This document shows positions 53,159 through 60,886 of a DNA stretch of 64,000 bases, piece after piece (position 1 is the first letter of the stretch; each line of letters starts with the position of its first letter). The DNA is taken from NCBI RefSeq assembly GCF_900112105.1, contig NZ_FOKV01000003.1, positions 186,001-250,000 of the forward strand, read 5' to 3'. A program made the position numbers and the translations under genes. The notes under the pieces are model-generated. The model had not been told where the DNA came from. It did not search any database and saw only the letters and a list, made by a program, of their open reading frames with translations. The stretch comes from Zunongwangia mangrovi. Its GTDB lineage: Bacteria > Bacteroidota > Bacteroidia > Flavobacteriales > Flavobacteriaceae.

Positions 53159-54382
53159 CTAGTTTGCAGAGTTTTCAGATTGGTGAATTTCTTCTAAAAT
53201 TTCGTTGAAAGCGCTCCAAATTTCATTTTTGGTATCTTCTTCATAATCGTGTGCGCTAACTAATTCAGCAAAAACATCGGTAGGTTTTAGATCTTCCAGC
53301 TGTTGTGATTCTGCATATAACTCGGCTGTTCCCTTCAACTTATTTTTAAATTGTGCACGCTGCTTTACAATTTCGTATCCTGGTGTTTTAAAATTATTTA
53401 CCAAAACATCGAGCGCATAGATCTTTTGGGCGTCATATTGTTCTTCGATCAAATCGACTTCAATTAAATAATCCAAATGATCGTGATCTTCCAGCGTATT
53501 AAATTTTAATTCAATATCGTTAAGATCGCCAGTAATTTTAAGCAGTTTTCTAAAGTGAGGAACGGCTACACTTTTAGGTTCCCAGGAAATTTCAGAATCT
53601 AGAATGAGAATTCGTTTATCATCCTTGCGTTCGCTAAACGAAAGCGGAATAGGAGAGCCGCTATAAAAAACCGGAATTTCTGCGGAAACGCGTTGCGGTT
53701 TATGAATATGACCTAAAGCCACGTATTTGAAAAAATCGCCAAATTGAGAAGCATTAAAAGCCGCCTGATTTCCAATCTGGATGTCACGTTCACTCTCTGA
53801 AGTTTCGATGCCGGCAGCAAATAAATGTCCCATGGCTATGGCCGGAACTTCGGGAAATTGATTTTTGCAGATTTCAGCTGCCTTTTCAAAAGTATGCTGA
53901 ATTCCGTTTCTAATCGCTTCAATTCGGTCTTCGTAAGTAATACCTTCGTTAGCAGTTCTTAGATCGGCATCCCGCAAAAACGGAATAGCGGCGATAACCA
54001 GTTCAACTTTATTTTCAGCATTAAAAACAGGGATTATAGTTTCTTCAAGTTTTTCTGGTAAACCACCAATAATTGTAATATCGAGTTCGCGTAAAATTTC
54101 TTTTGGTGCATCCAGCATTGCCGGCGAATCATGATTCCCTCCGGTAGCAATGATCTTACAATCTAGTTTTTGCAGTTTTATAAGCGACTGATAATACTGT
54201 TTGCGGGCATCAGACGAGGGATTGGCCAAATCGAAAACATCTCCCGAGATCAATAAAAGATCTATTTTTTCTTCGGAAATTACTTGGCAAAGCCAATCGA
54301 TAAATAATTCAAAATCGGCAAAAAGATCATGTTTATGCAGTTTTTTACCAATGTGCCAATCGGCGGTATGAAGAATTTTCAT
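53159..54382 (-). CDS. sbcD: Exonuclease SbcD
   Basis: 407 residues. Calcineurin-like phosphoesterase motifs in order: ILHTADWHIGKKLHKHD, LLISGDVFDLANP, IIATGGNHDSP, IPAIAMGHLF-type (AIAMGHLFAAG) and VALGHIHKPQ. These bind two Mn ions. The C-terminal capping domain is present. It is the nuclease subunit of the SbcCD complex. The -7 element TACCTTTG lies on the minus strand at 54425-54432. Confidence 0.96.
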   Translation of the reverse strand: MKILHTADWHIGKKLHKHDLFADFELFIDWLCQVISEEKIDLLLISGDVFDLANPSSDARKQYYQSLIKLQKLDCKIIATGGNHDSPAMLDAPKEILRELDITIIGGLPEKLEETIIPVFNAENKVELVIAAIPFLRDADLRTANEGITYEDRIEAIRNGIQHTFEKAAEICKNQFPEVPAIAMGHLFAAGIETSESERDIQIGNQAAFNASQFGDFFKYVALGHIHKPQRVSAEIPVFYSGSPIPLSFSERKDDKRILILDSEISWEPKSVAVPHFRKLLKITGDLNDIELKFNTLEDHDHLDYLIEVDLIEEQYDAQKIYALDVLVNNFKTPGYEIVKQRAQFKNKLKGTAELYAESQQLEDLKPTDVFAELVSAHDYEEDTKNEIWSAFNEILEEIHQSENSAN

Positions 54383-54710
54383 GCTGAAGTTTTGGTTTAA
54401 AGAAGAAAATTAGGCGAACAACGGCAAAGGTATTCAAATAAAAATCCTTTTTAAATTCTACTAATACGATTTAGTCTAAATTCAGTAAAAATAATTTCAA
54501 GTTTAAAATTATTGGATTTTGAACAAAAACCTTTAAACCTTGCTTTTTATCTACAAAAAAACGGCAGGCAGAATAAAAAATAGAGACTTTCTAAAAAGCT
54601 TTGATTGCTTGTAATTTAAGTTTGATTTTTGCGAATTTAAGAGCGATAAACTCTAGTAAAAATAGTAGTTTTGGAGAACTCAATATTAAAAAGGGTAACG
54701 ATACGAACTA
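54383..54710. other. Divergent intergenic region between sbcD and the SerB-SerA fusion
   Basis: About 330 bp, AT-rich. It holds the sbcDC promoter candidate (54425-54432) and, toward the right, TAAGTTTG at 54617-54624, which matches a -7 element but lacks a good -33 partner. No gene or hairpin was seen. Confidence 0.45.
54425..54432 (-). promoter_or_regulatory. Candidate -7 element of the sbcDC operon
   Basis: TACCTTTG on the minus strand is a perfect TAnnTTTG element, 43 bp upstream of the sbcD start codon at 54382. The -33 region (TTTA about 19 bp upstream) matches weakly. Confidence 0.35.
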
Positions 54711-56603
54711 ATGGAAACTAAGAGGAATTACGTAATTGATTTCGACAGTACTTTTACTCAGGTAGAAGCTTTAGATGTTTTGGGAGAGATTTCCCTGGCA
54801 GATGCAAAAGATAAAGAGGCTAAGTTAGAAGAGCTAAAATCCTTAACCGATCGTGGAATGGAAGGAAAGCTGGCATTTAGAGACTCGTTAAGAGAGCGTC
54901 TTGATATCTTAGAAGCTGAAGAAAAACATCTTGAACCACTTATCGAAAATCTAAAAACTCGAATTTCTAAATCCTTTAGACGTAACGAAGAATTCTTTAG
55001 AGAAAACAGGGACAATATTTATATAATGTCTAATGGTTTTAAAGAATTTATTATTCCTATTGTAGCAGAATTAGGTATTAAAGCAGAGCATGTTTTTGCA
55101 AACGATTTTGTGTTTGATGAAAACCGCAAAATTGTTGGTTTTAATACAGATAATGTGCTTAGTAGCAATAACGGAAAAGTAAAACAATTACAATCACTAG
55201 ATCTACAGGGCGATGTTTATGTGATAGGTGATGGCTATACAGATTATGAGATCAAAGCAGCCGGACTTGCCAATAAATTTTACGCCTTTACCGAAAATGT
55301 GGAGCGAGATAAGGTTACAGAGAAAGCCGATCACATCACTCCTAGTTTCGATGAATTTTTATATCTCCATAAAATGAATAAAGCGATTTCGTATCCAAAA
55401 AACCGAATTAAAGTTTTACTTCTTGAAAATGTGCATGCAGATGCTTTAAAGATTATGAAAGAAGAAGGCTATAATGTACAAACCGTAGCCGGTGCTTTGG
55501 ACGAAGAAGAATTAAGTGAACAAATTAAAGATGTTCATGTTTTAGGAATTCGTTCTAAAACGCAGTTAACGAAGAAAGTATTAGAGAATGCTAATCGTTT
55601 AATGGCAGTTGGTGCTTTTTGCATTGGGACTAATCAAATCGACCTTGAAGCCTGTTTAGATAAAGGTGTGGCAGTATTTAATGCGCCGTTTAGTAACACG
55701 CGATCTGTAGTAGAATTGGCGATAGGAGAAATTATTTTCCTAATGCGTAACCTATCAGACCGTATTGCTGAAATGCATAAAGGTATTTGGAATAAATCGG
55801 CTACCGGAAGTTTTGAAGTCCGCGGTAAAAAACTGGGAATTGTTGGTTACGGTAACATTGGAGCACAACTTTCTGTAATGGCAGAAAGTATGGGATTTGA
55901 TGTTTACTATTATGACCTTGTAGAGCGCTTAGCTTTAGGTAATGCTACAAAATGCAGTTCTTTAGATGAGCTTTTACAAACTGTAGATATTGTAACATTC
56001 CACGTAGACGGAAGAAAAGAGAATAAGAATATCATTGGAGATCGTGAACTTTCTTTAATGAAAGACGGTTCTTATTTATTGAATTTAAGCCGTGGATCTG
56101 TAATCGATATTGAAGCTTTACATAAACATATTTCTTCAGGAAAAATAAAAGGAGCAGGGGTAGATGTTTTCCCAAAAGAGCCAAAAACAAACCAGGAAGA
56201 ATTTGTTTCTAAGTTAAAAGGATTGCCAAACGTAATTCTTACTCCGCATATTGGAGGAAGTACAGAAGAAGCCCAGGAAAATATCGGGAATTTTGTTCCG
56301 GGTAAAATTATAGAATATATAAATACGGGAGGAACTACAAACAGTGTGAACTTCCCTAATTTACAGTTGCCAAGATTAGAAAATGCACACAGGTTAATTC
56401 ATATTCACCATAATAAACCTGGTATTATTGCGCATATCAACAGGATTTTGGCAGCAAACGACATCAATGTAGTTGGGCAACATCTTAAGACCAACGAAAC
56501 CATTGGTTATGTGATCACCGATATTAATAAGAAATATGATAACGATGTGATCAAAGAATTAAAAGGGATAGAAGGAACGATACGTTTTAGAGTTCTTTAC
56601 TAG
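54711..56603 (+). CDS. Fused HAD phosphatase / D-3-phosphoglycerate dehydrogenase (SerB-SerA type)
   Basis: 630 residues. Residues 1-215: HAD phosphatase resembling phosphoserine phosphatase (YVIDFDSTFTQVE nucleophile motif; IYIMSNGFKEF; VIGDGYTDYEIKAAG). Residues 235-540: PGDH-type NAD-dependent dehydrogenase (LMAVGAFCIGTNQID; GKKLGIVGYGNIGAQLSVMA; LNLSRGSVID; ILTPHIGGSTEEAQ with the catalytic His). Residues about 555-630: ACT domain (HHNKPGIIAHINRILAANDI). Fusing SerB to SerA links the first and last steps of serine synthesis. Followed by a strong terminator. Confidence 0.93.
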   Translation: METKRNYVIDFDSTFTQVEALDVLGEISLADAKDKEAKLEELKSLTDRGMEGKLAFRDSLRERLDILEAEEKHLEPLIENLKTRISKSFRRNEEFFRENRDNIYIMSNGFKEFIIPIVAELGIKAEHVFANDFVFDENRKIVGFNTDNVLSSNNGKVKQLQSLDLQGDVYVIGDGYTDYEIKAAGLANKFYAFTENVERDKVTEKADHITPSFDEFLYLHKMNKAISYPKNRIKVLLLENVHADALKIMKEEGYNVQTVAGALDEEELSEQIKDVHVLGIRSKTQLTKKVLENANRLMAVGAFCIGTNQIDLEACLDKGVAVFNAPFSNTRSVVELAIGEIIFLMRNLSDRIAEMHKGIWNKSATGSFEVRGKKLGIVGYGNIGAQLSVMAESMGFDVYYYDLVERLALGNATKCSSLDELLQTVDIVTFHVDGRKENKNIIGDRELSLMKDGSYLLNLSRGSVIDIEALHKHISSGKIKGAGVDVFPKEPKTNQEEFVSKLKGLPNVILTPHIGGSTEEAQENIGNFVPGKIIEYINTGGTTNSVNFPNLQLPRLENAHRLIHIHHNKPGIIAHINRILAANDINVVGQHLKTNETIGYVITDINKKYDNDVIKELKGIEGTIRFRVLY

Positions 56604-56628
56604 ACTTTTCTTTTTATTATATGTGAGC

Positions 56629-56658
56629 AAAAAGCAGCATCTTTCGATGCTGCTTTTT
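56629..56658 (+). terminator. Terminator of the SerB-SerA gene
   Basis: aaaaagcagcatc (56629-56641) and gatgctgcttttt (56646-56658) pair perfectly over 13 bp with a 4-base TTTC loop and a T-run. It probably also stops the convergent SDR gene. Confidence 0.9.
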
Positions 56659-56692
56659 AGTTTTTGAGTGTTTTATATTTTAAAATAAGTGC

Positions 56693-57634
56693 TTACGAGG
56701 CCTGAGCTTTTGGTTCATCGTTATTTTTGAAATATTTAAAATTCACTATTTCTTCTGAGAGCTTCCACAGTTTTTTAGCCTTATGTTTATCCTTCGAATT
56801 ATAATCTGAATCTACGATAACAGGATGTCCTTTATATTGTTTTTTCCCTGAAGGGCCAATATATTCTGCACCATTTAGTGTGTCGTCCAGGCATGCACGT
56901 AAAGTTGGAAGAGCGCCTTTTTCAGCAGATTGTGAAAAGAAAGGCATAAGAACAGGCGATAAGAATTTAGCCCACTTCGGCAGGTTTCTCATCAGGTTAG
57001 TCTTAGAAACTCCGGGATGTGCTGCATAAGAATGCATATCGTAACCTTTTTTAACCAGTTTCTTATCTAAATGATAGGCAAAAATCAAACAGGCCAGTTT
57101 GCTTTGTGCATAAAACTGTCTCCTGTCGTATCCTTTTTCAGCATTAAGATTGTCAAAATGAATATCGCCCCAACGATGTGCAAGACTGCTTAAACTAACT
57201 ACACGAGATCTAAAAGATTTTTCTAATACCGGGATTAAAAGACCGGTAAGTAAGAAATGCCCAAAATAGTTGGCTGCCATTTGTAATTCTAAACCATCTT
57301 CGGTTTTTTGAAAAGGCGTCATCATTACACCGGCATTGTTTACTAAAATATCAAGTTTATCGAATTTTGCTTTATAATCTTTCGCAAAAGATCGCACAGA
57401 AGAAAGGCTGGCAAGATCGATTTCCATAAGTTCTAATAGAGCTTCAGGAATACTTTGTAAAATCTTTTGCTTTGCGCTTTCTGCTTTGCTTAAATCACGA
57501 CAGGCCATAATTACTTTTACACCAACACTGGCTAGACCTTTTGTGGTCTCGTAACCAATACCAACATTGGCACCCGTAACGATTGCAATTTTACCTTCCT
57601 TGTTTTTAGCTTTACTTAAAGACCAAAAGTTCAT
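56693..57634 (-). CDS. Short-chain dehydrogenase/reductase
   Basis: 313 residues. The Rossmann glycine motif is VTGANVGIGYET, then ILVNNAGVM, the Ser of the VSLSSLAHR region and YAQSKLACL (YxxxK active site). Overall size and the 'GANVGIG..T...L...G..VI.ACR' pattern place it with the retinol-dehydrogenase-like/WWOX-like SDRs, which reduce or oxidise a hydroxyl or carbonyl with NAD(P). Substrate unknown. It stands alone on the minus strand. Confidence 0.9.
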   Translation of the reverse strand: MNFWSLSKAKNKEGKIAIVTGANVGIGYETTKGLASVGVKVIMACRDLSKAESAKQKILQSIPEALLELMEIDLASLSSVRSFAKDYKAKFDKLDILVNNAGVMMTPFQKTEDGLELQMAANYFGHFLLTGLLIPVLEKSFRSRVVSLSSLAHRWGDIHFDNLNAEKGYDRRQFYAQSKLACLIFAYHLDKKLVKKGYDMHSYAAHPGVSKTNLMRNLPKWAKFLSPVLMPFFSQSAEKGALPTLRACLDDTLNGAEYIGPSGKKQYKGHPVIVDSDYNSKDKHKAKKLWKLSEEIVNFKYFKNNDEPKAQAS

Positions 57635-58107
57635 AGGGGAAATATTGTTTGAGGTTTTGATTTGAATTTTTTCGGTAAAGCATTTAAAAAATGCTATTTA
57701 TTGTAGGGAATGGTCGGTTATAAAATTTAATTCTGGTCAAATTTCTTTTACAATTTTAGCATTGCGCAAGCAATATTTTAGGTCATTAGAATGTCATTTT
57801 TAATGGCATTCTGGCATAAATGTAAAACTCAAAAATGACTTATTTTGTTAAATAGGACATAATTCCGAATTCACGAATTTTCTGCCTTTCAAATTAAATT
57901 ATATTCGACATAAGTAGCTTTAAATTAGCATTATCGTTGTATTAATTAAGTAGGAAAAGTTGTCTACAGTATTTTTCAATATTTTAATTAGATTTTATTC
58001 TTAATAAGAATTCAACAAATAATTAACTCGTTGTTAGTAGATTCAAGGAATGTTATCACCTAATTTTGCTGATTACTATTTAATCCACAAACTTAGGATT
58101 GAACTAT
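57635..58107. other. Divergent intergenic region, about 470 bp
   Basis: AT-rich stretch without a gene. It contains TAATTTTG at 58061-58068, a perfect -7 element for the L,D-transpeptidase gene (start at 58108). The -33 match is poor. The left part should hold the SDR promoter. No other structure was recognised. Confidence 0.45.
58061..58068 (+). promoter_or_regulatory. Candidate -7 element of the L,D-transpeptidase gene
   Basis: TAATTTTG at 58061-58068 matches TAnnTTTG perfectly and precedes the start codon at 58108 by 39 bp. TTG at 58031-58033 is too far for a standard -33 element. Confidence 0.35.
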
Positions 58108-59019
58108 ATGATGACGAAAATCTACAAAAACACCACAATTTTAATATTACTAACCTGCGCTTTGGTTGCTTGTAATAAAAAAGAAGAACCAAAGGAACCT
58201 GTTAATATTCCGGTTAGCGTATTAGATACCATAAAGATAGATCCACCTTTAGATAGATTGGATGTAGTTTACAGTATCGATTCATTACGAACCAATACAG
58301 CTTTAGATAGTTTTAATAATCGATTTACAGAGGAGCAGCGTAAGATTATCTATGCATTAAATAGAATCGACAAACGTAAAGTTTGGGCCGGTAAGCCTTT
58401 AGTTATACCAGATTCTATAAGTGCAGATCTTATGGATTATAGTCCGTTTCCTAAAGAATTAGGGATGGTAGATACAATTCCAAAACTGGTTTTGATCTCG
58501 CAACGTGTGCAGGCATTTGGTTTGTATGAAAGCGGTAAGCTTATAAAATGGGGACCAGTTAGCAGCGGTAAACGTTCTACACCAACTCCTAATGGATTGC
58601 ATTACGGAAATTACAAAGCTAAACGAAAGGTAAGTTCTGTAAATAAAGATTGGATTCTTCCTTACTATTTCAATTTTATGAATTTTGAAGGAGTGGGAAC
58701 GCATCAATATAGCCTACCGGGGTATCCGGCGAGTCACGCTTGTGTAAGATTGTATATGGATGATGCTCATTTTATCTATGATTGGGCAAGTATGTGGAAG
58801 CTTGAAGGTACTAGCATCAGTGTAAACGGAACTCCTTTTATCGTGTATGGAGAATACGATTACGATAATAAAAAGCCCTGGTTGCAGCTAGCCGATAGTG
58901 TAGAGAGTAATGACTTTTTAGAAGAAGAAATTCAGGTTTTAAGAGATCATATCCAATCTTACCTTGATGATCCTAAAAATTTTATTACCGAAGAAACCCC
59001 TGAGGAGCCGTTAACCTAA
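58108..59019 (+). CDS. L,D-transpeptidase lipoprotein (YkuD fold)
   Basis: About 303 residues from ATG 58108; the in-frame TTG at 58099 is less likely. Lipobox ALVAC (Cys near residue 22). The YkuD catalytic domain occupies about residues 125-255, with HYGNYKAKRKV, GVGTHQYSLPGYPA and the active-site SHACVRLYMDD (Cys about 212). It would cross-link peptidoglycan or attach proteins in the periplasm. The C-terminal tail is acidic. The next gene begins 47 bp downstream. Confidence 0.9.
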   Translation: MMTKIYKNTTILILLTCALVACNKKEEPKEPVNIPVSVLDTIKIDPPLDRLDVVYSIDSLRTNTALDSFNNRFTEEQRKIIYALNRIDKRKVWAGKPLVIPDSISADLMDYSPFPKELGMVDTIPKLVLISQRVQAFGLYESGKLIKWGPVSSGKRSTPTPNGLHYGNYKAKRKVSSVNKDWILPYYFNFMNFEGVGTHQYSLPGYPASHACVRLYMDDAHFIYDWASMWKLEGTSISVNGTPFIVYGEYDYDNKKPWLQLADSVESNDFLEEEIQVLRDHIQSYLDDPKNFITEETPEEPLT

Positions 59020-59066
59020 ACGCCAGATTTGATATCTTTTCTTATCTTTCGAGGAAAAGATATCTT

Positions 59067-59813
59067 ATGAATTTTTCCAAACTTTTCGGTTTTGTATTTC
59101 TACTCGTTAGTTTTAGTAGTGTAGCACAAACAAATATTATGATTCGTGCTAAAGCCAAGGATGCGAAGTTTATAGGAACTTCGATTGGTGGAGCGAAGAT
59201 TATCGTAAGAGATGCGCAAACTAAAGAAATTCTTGCTGAAGGAATTACCAAAGGAAGCACGGGGAATTCAGAAAAAATAATGAAGCAACCAAAAGAGCGC
59301 TACCAGGATCTTTCAGAAAATAATACCGCAGGATTTTTAGCGAAATTAGATGTTTCTACCCCAACTTTTATTGAAGTAGAAGCCTACGCACCAATCAATA
59401 AAAAACAGGCAATAGTAAAGTCTAGCACCCAACTTTGGGTGATTCCCGGGAAAGATATTATAGGAGACGGAGTAGTTCTTGAAATTCCCGGTTTTGTAGT
59501 CGATATTTTGAGTCCGCAAACGCATGAGCGCATTCCTGGAGAGATTTCTACGGAAATTAAAGCAAATATCGTGATGATGTGTGGCTGCCCGGTAGAAGAA
59601 GGTGGTTTATGGGATGCCAGTGGTTTTGAAATTAAAGCGGTAGTAGAAGCTGAAGGCTTTTTTAAAGAAGTAGAATTAAGTCAGACTGAAAAATCTAGTA
59701 CATTTTTTGGGAATATCGATCTAAGCAAGGGAAATTATACGATTACCGTGTTTGCCTTCGATCCTAAAACGGGTAATAGCGGCTTAGATAAAACGAATAT
59801 TGTTATAAACTAA
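59067..59813 (+). CDS. Secreted protein with a Cys-rich motif, unknown function
   Basis: 248 residues, signal peptide ending SSVAQ. Two beta-domains: residues 22-130 (IMIRAKAKDAKFIGTSIGGA; TQLWVIPGKDIIGDG) and 145-248, which starts ILSPQTHERIPGEIS. A motif VMMCGCPVEEGGLWDASGF contains two cysteines. The first half resembles surface domains of other Bacteroidetes proteins, but no family is recalled. The gene follows the transpeptidase gene by 47 bp and is closed by a terminator at 59816-59835. Confidence 0.72.
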   Translation: MNFSKLFGFVFLLVSFSSVAQTNIMIRAKAKDAKFIGTSIGGAKIIVRDAQTKEILAEGITKGSTGNSEKIMKQPKERYQDLSENNTAGFLAKLDVSTPTFIEVEAYAPINKKQAIVKSSTQLWVIPGKDIIGDGVVLEIPGFVVDILSPQTHERIPGEISTEIKANIVMMCGCPVEEGGLWDASGFEIKAVVEAEGFFKEVELSQTEKSSTFFGNIDLSKGNYTITVFAFDPKTGNSGLDKTNIVIN

Positions 59814-59815
59814 AA

Positions 59816-59835
59816 TATCCCGCAAAAGCGGGATA
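59816..59835 (+). terminator. Terminator downstream of 59067-59813
   Basis: tatcccgc and gcgggata pair over 8 bp with an AAAA loop. It lies 3 bp after the stop codon, and may also stop the convergent HAD gene. Confidence 0.78.
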
Positions 59836-59885
59836 AAATATAGGTTGAAATTATACAATTTCGATACTTCTTTTTAGACGTATAA

Positions 59886-60677
59886 TTAATCTACCAGTCC
59901 CATTTCTTTGATTGTTCTTACCACACCATTTTCATTATTATCGTATTTAGTAACATAGTTACTTACTTTAATAATTTCAGGGTGAGCGTTTTTCATGGCG
60001 TAGCTATACTTGGCATTTTGCATCATTTCAAGGTCATTTAAATAATCTCCAAAAACCATGGTTTCTTCAGGAGAAATATTTAACTCTTTTTGCACGCCTT
60101 TTATGGCATTCCCTTTATTGGCAGTGTTCGACATAATGTCGATAAATATTCTTGAAGCGATTGCTACCTTAAAATCTTCCTGAAATTTCTCGAATTTTGG
60201 GAATGTATTTTCTTCAACACCTTCAAAATTGCAAAGTGTAACTTTTAAAACCTTATCATCTACTTTTGTAAGATCGTCTACAACTTTTAGGCGTTTGTAA
60301 TATTTACCAACTTCAGTAATAAATTCTTCATCGTCATTTTCAGCATAAGCCGAATTTACTCCGCATAAAACCAGGTTGCAATTTTCGGCCTCGCGCCCAA
60401 GTTTAACAAACTCGTTTGCCTGCTCGCGATCCATGGTGTTGGTGTAAAGTTCTTTATCCTTATGAACCACATAGCTCCCATTTTCAGCAAAAAACATCAT
60501 GTGACCTTTAAGTTGTTCAAAATTTGAAACGAGATTGTAATATTGCCGCCCACTTGCTACAGAAAACATTATTCCTTTATCACGCAGCTTTCTTTCTACT
60601 TCCCAGAATTCTGGATGAATACGATGCTCACTATCAAGCAAGGTCCCATCCATATCTGTGATAATTAATTTGATCAT
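59886..60677 (-). CDS. Cof-type HAD family phosphatase
   Basis: 263 residues. HAD motif I IITDMDGTLLDSEHRI (nucleophile Asp), motif III with Lys in the C2-cap, and motif IV FGDYLNDLEMMQNA. The cap domain belongs to the Cof-like group, which dephosphorylates sugar phosphates, flavin phosphates or similar small molecules. The C-terminus carries MKNAHPEIIKVSNYVTKYDN, typical of the family. Physiological substrate unknown. Convergent with the gene at 59067. Confidence 0.9.
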   Translation of the reverse strand: MIKLIITDMDGTLLDSEHRIHPEFWEVERKLRDKGIMFSVASGRQYYNLVSNFEQLKGHMMFFAENGSYVVHKDKELYTNTMDREQANEFVKLGREAENCNLVLCGVNSAYAENDDEEFITEVGKYYKRLKVVDDLTKVDDKVLKVTLCNFEGVEENTFPKFEKFQEDFKVAIASRIFIDIMSNTANKGNAIKGVQKELNISPEETMVFGDYLNDLEMMQNAKYSYAMKNAHPEIIKVSNYVTKYDNNENGVVRTIKEMGLVD

Positions 60678-60814
60678 AGACTATTTTTAAAAGCTTAAAT
60701 ATAGCGGTTTCTATGGAAAAACTTTCTAGTATAGAGTTAATTTATTGTTTCTTTAAGAAGCAAATTGATTATAAAATAGTTCTTATTTTTATTTAAAATA
60801 AATCTTAATTAGCT

Positions 60815-60844
60815 TTTGAAAACGATTATAGCTTTATACATTTG
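60815..60844 (+). promoter_or_regulatory. Promoter of the siderophore receptor gene
   Basis: TTG at 60816-60818, an 18-bp spacer and TACATTTG at 60837-60844 fit the flavobacterial consensus perfectly at -7. The start codon is 43 bp downstream. Immediately after the promoter lies a possible iron-box at 60852-60870. Confidence 0.55.
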
Positions 60845-60851
60845 CGGCATT

Positions 60852-60870
60852 ATTTAAAAAGAGTCTAAAT
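60852..60870 (+). promoter_or_regulatory. Possible Fur-like operator
   Basis: ATTTA...TCTAAAT (60852-60870) is an AT-rich imperfect inverted repeat positioned just downstream of the receptor promoter. Iron-responsive boxes of similar form are known before siderophore receptors in this phylum, but this assignment is a guess. Confidence 0.3.
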
Positions 60871-60886
60871 AAATAGATCAGCAAAA

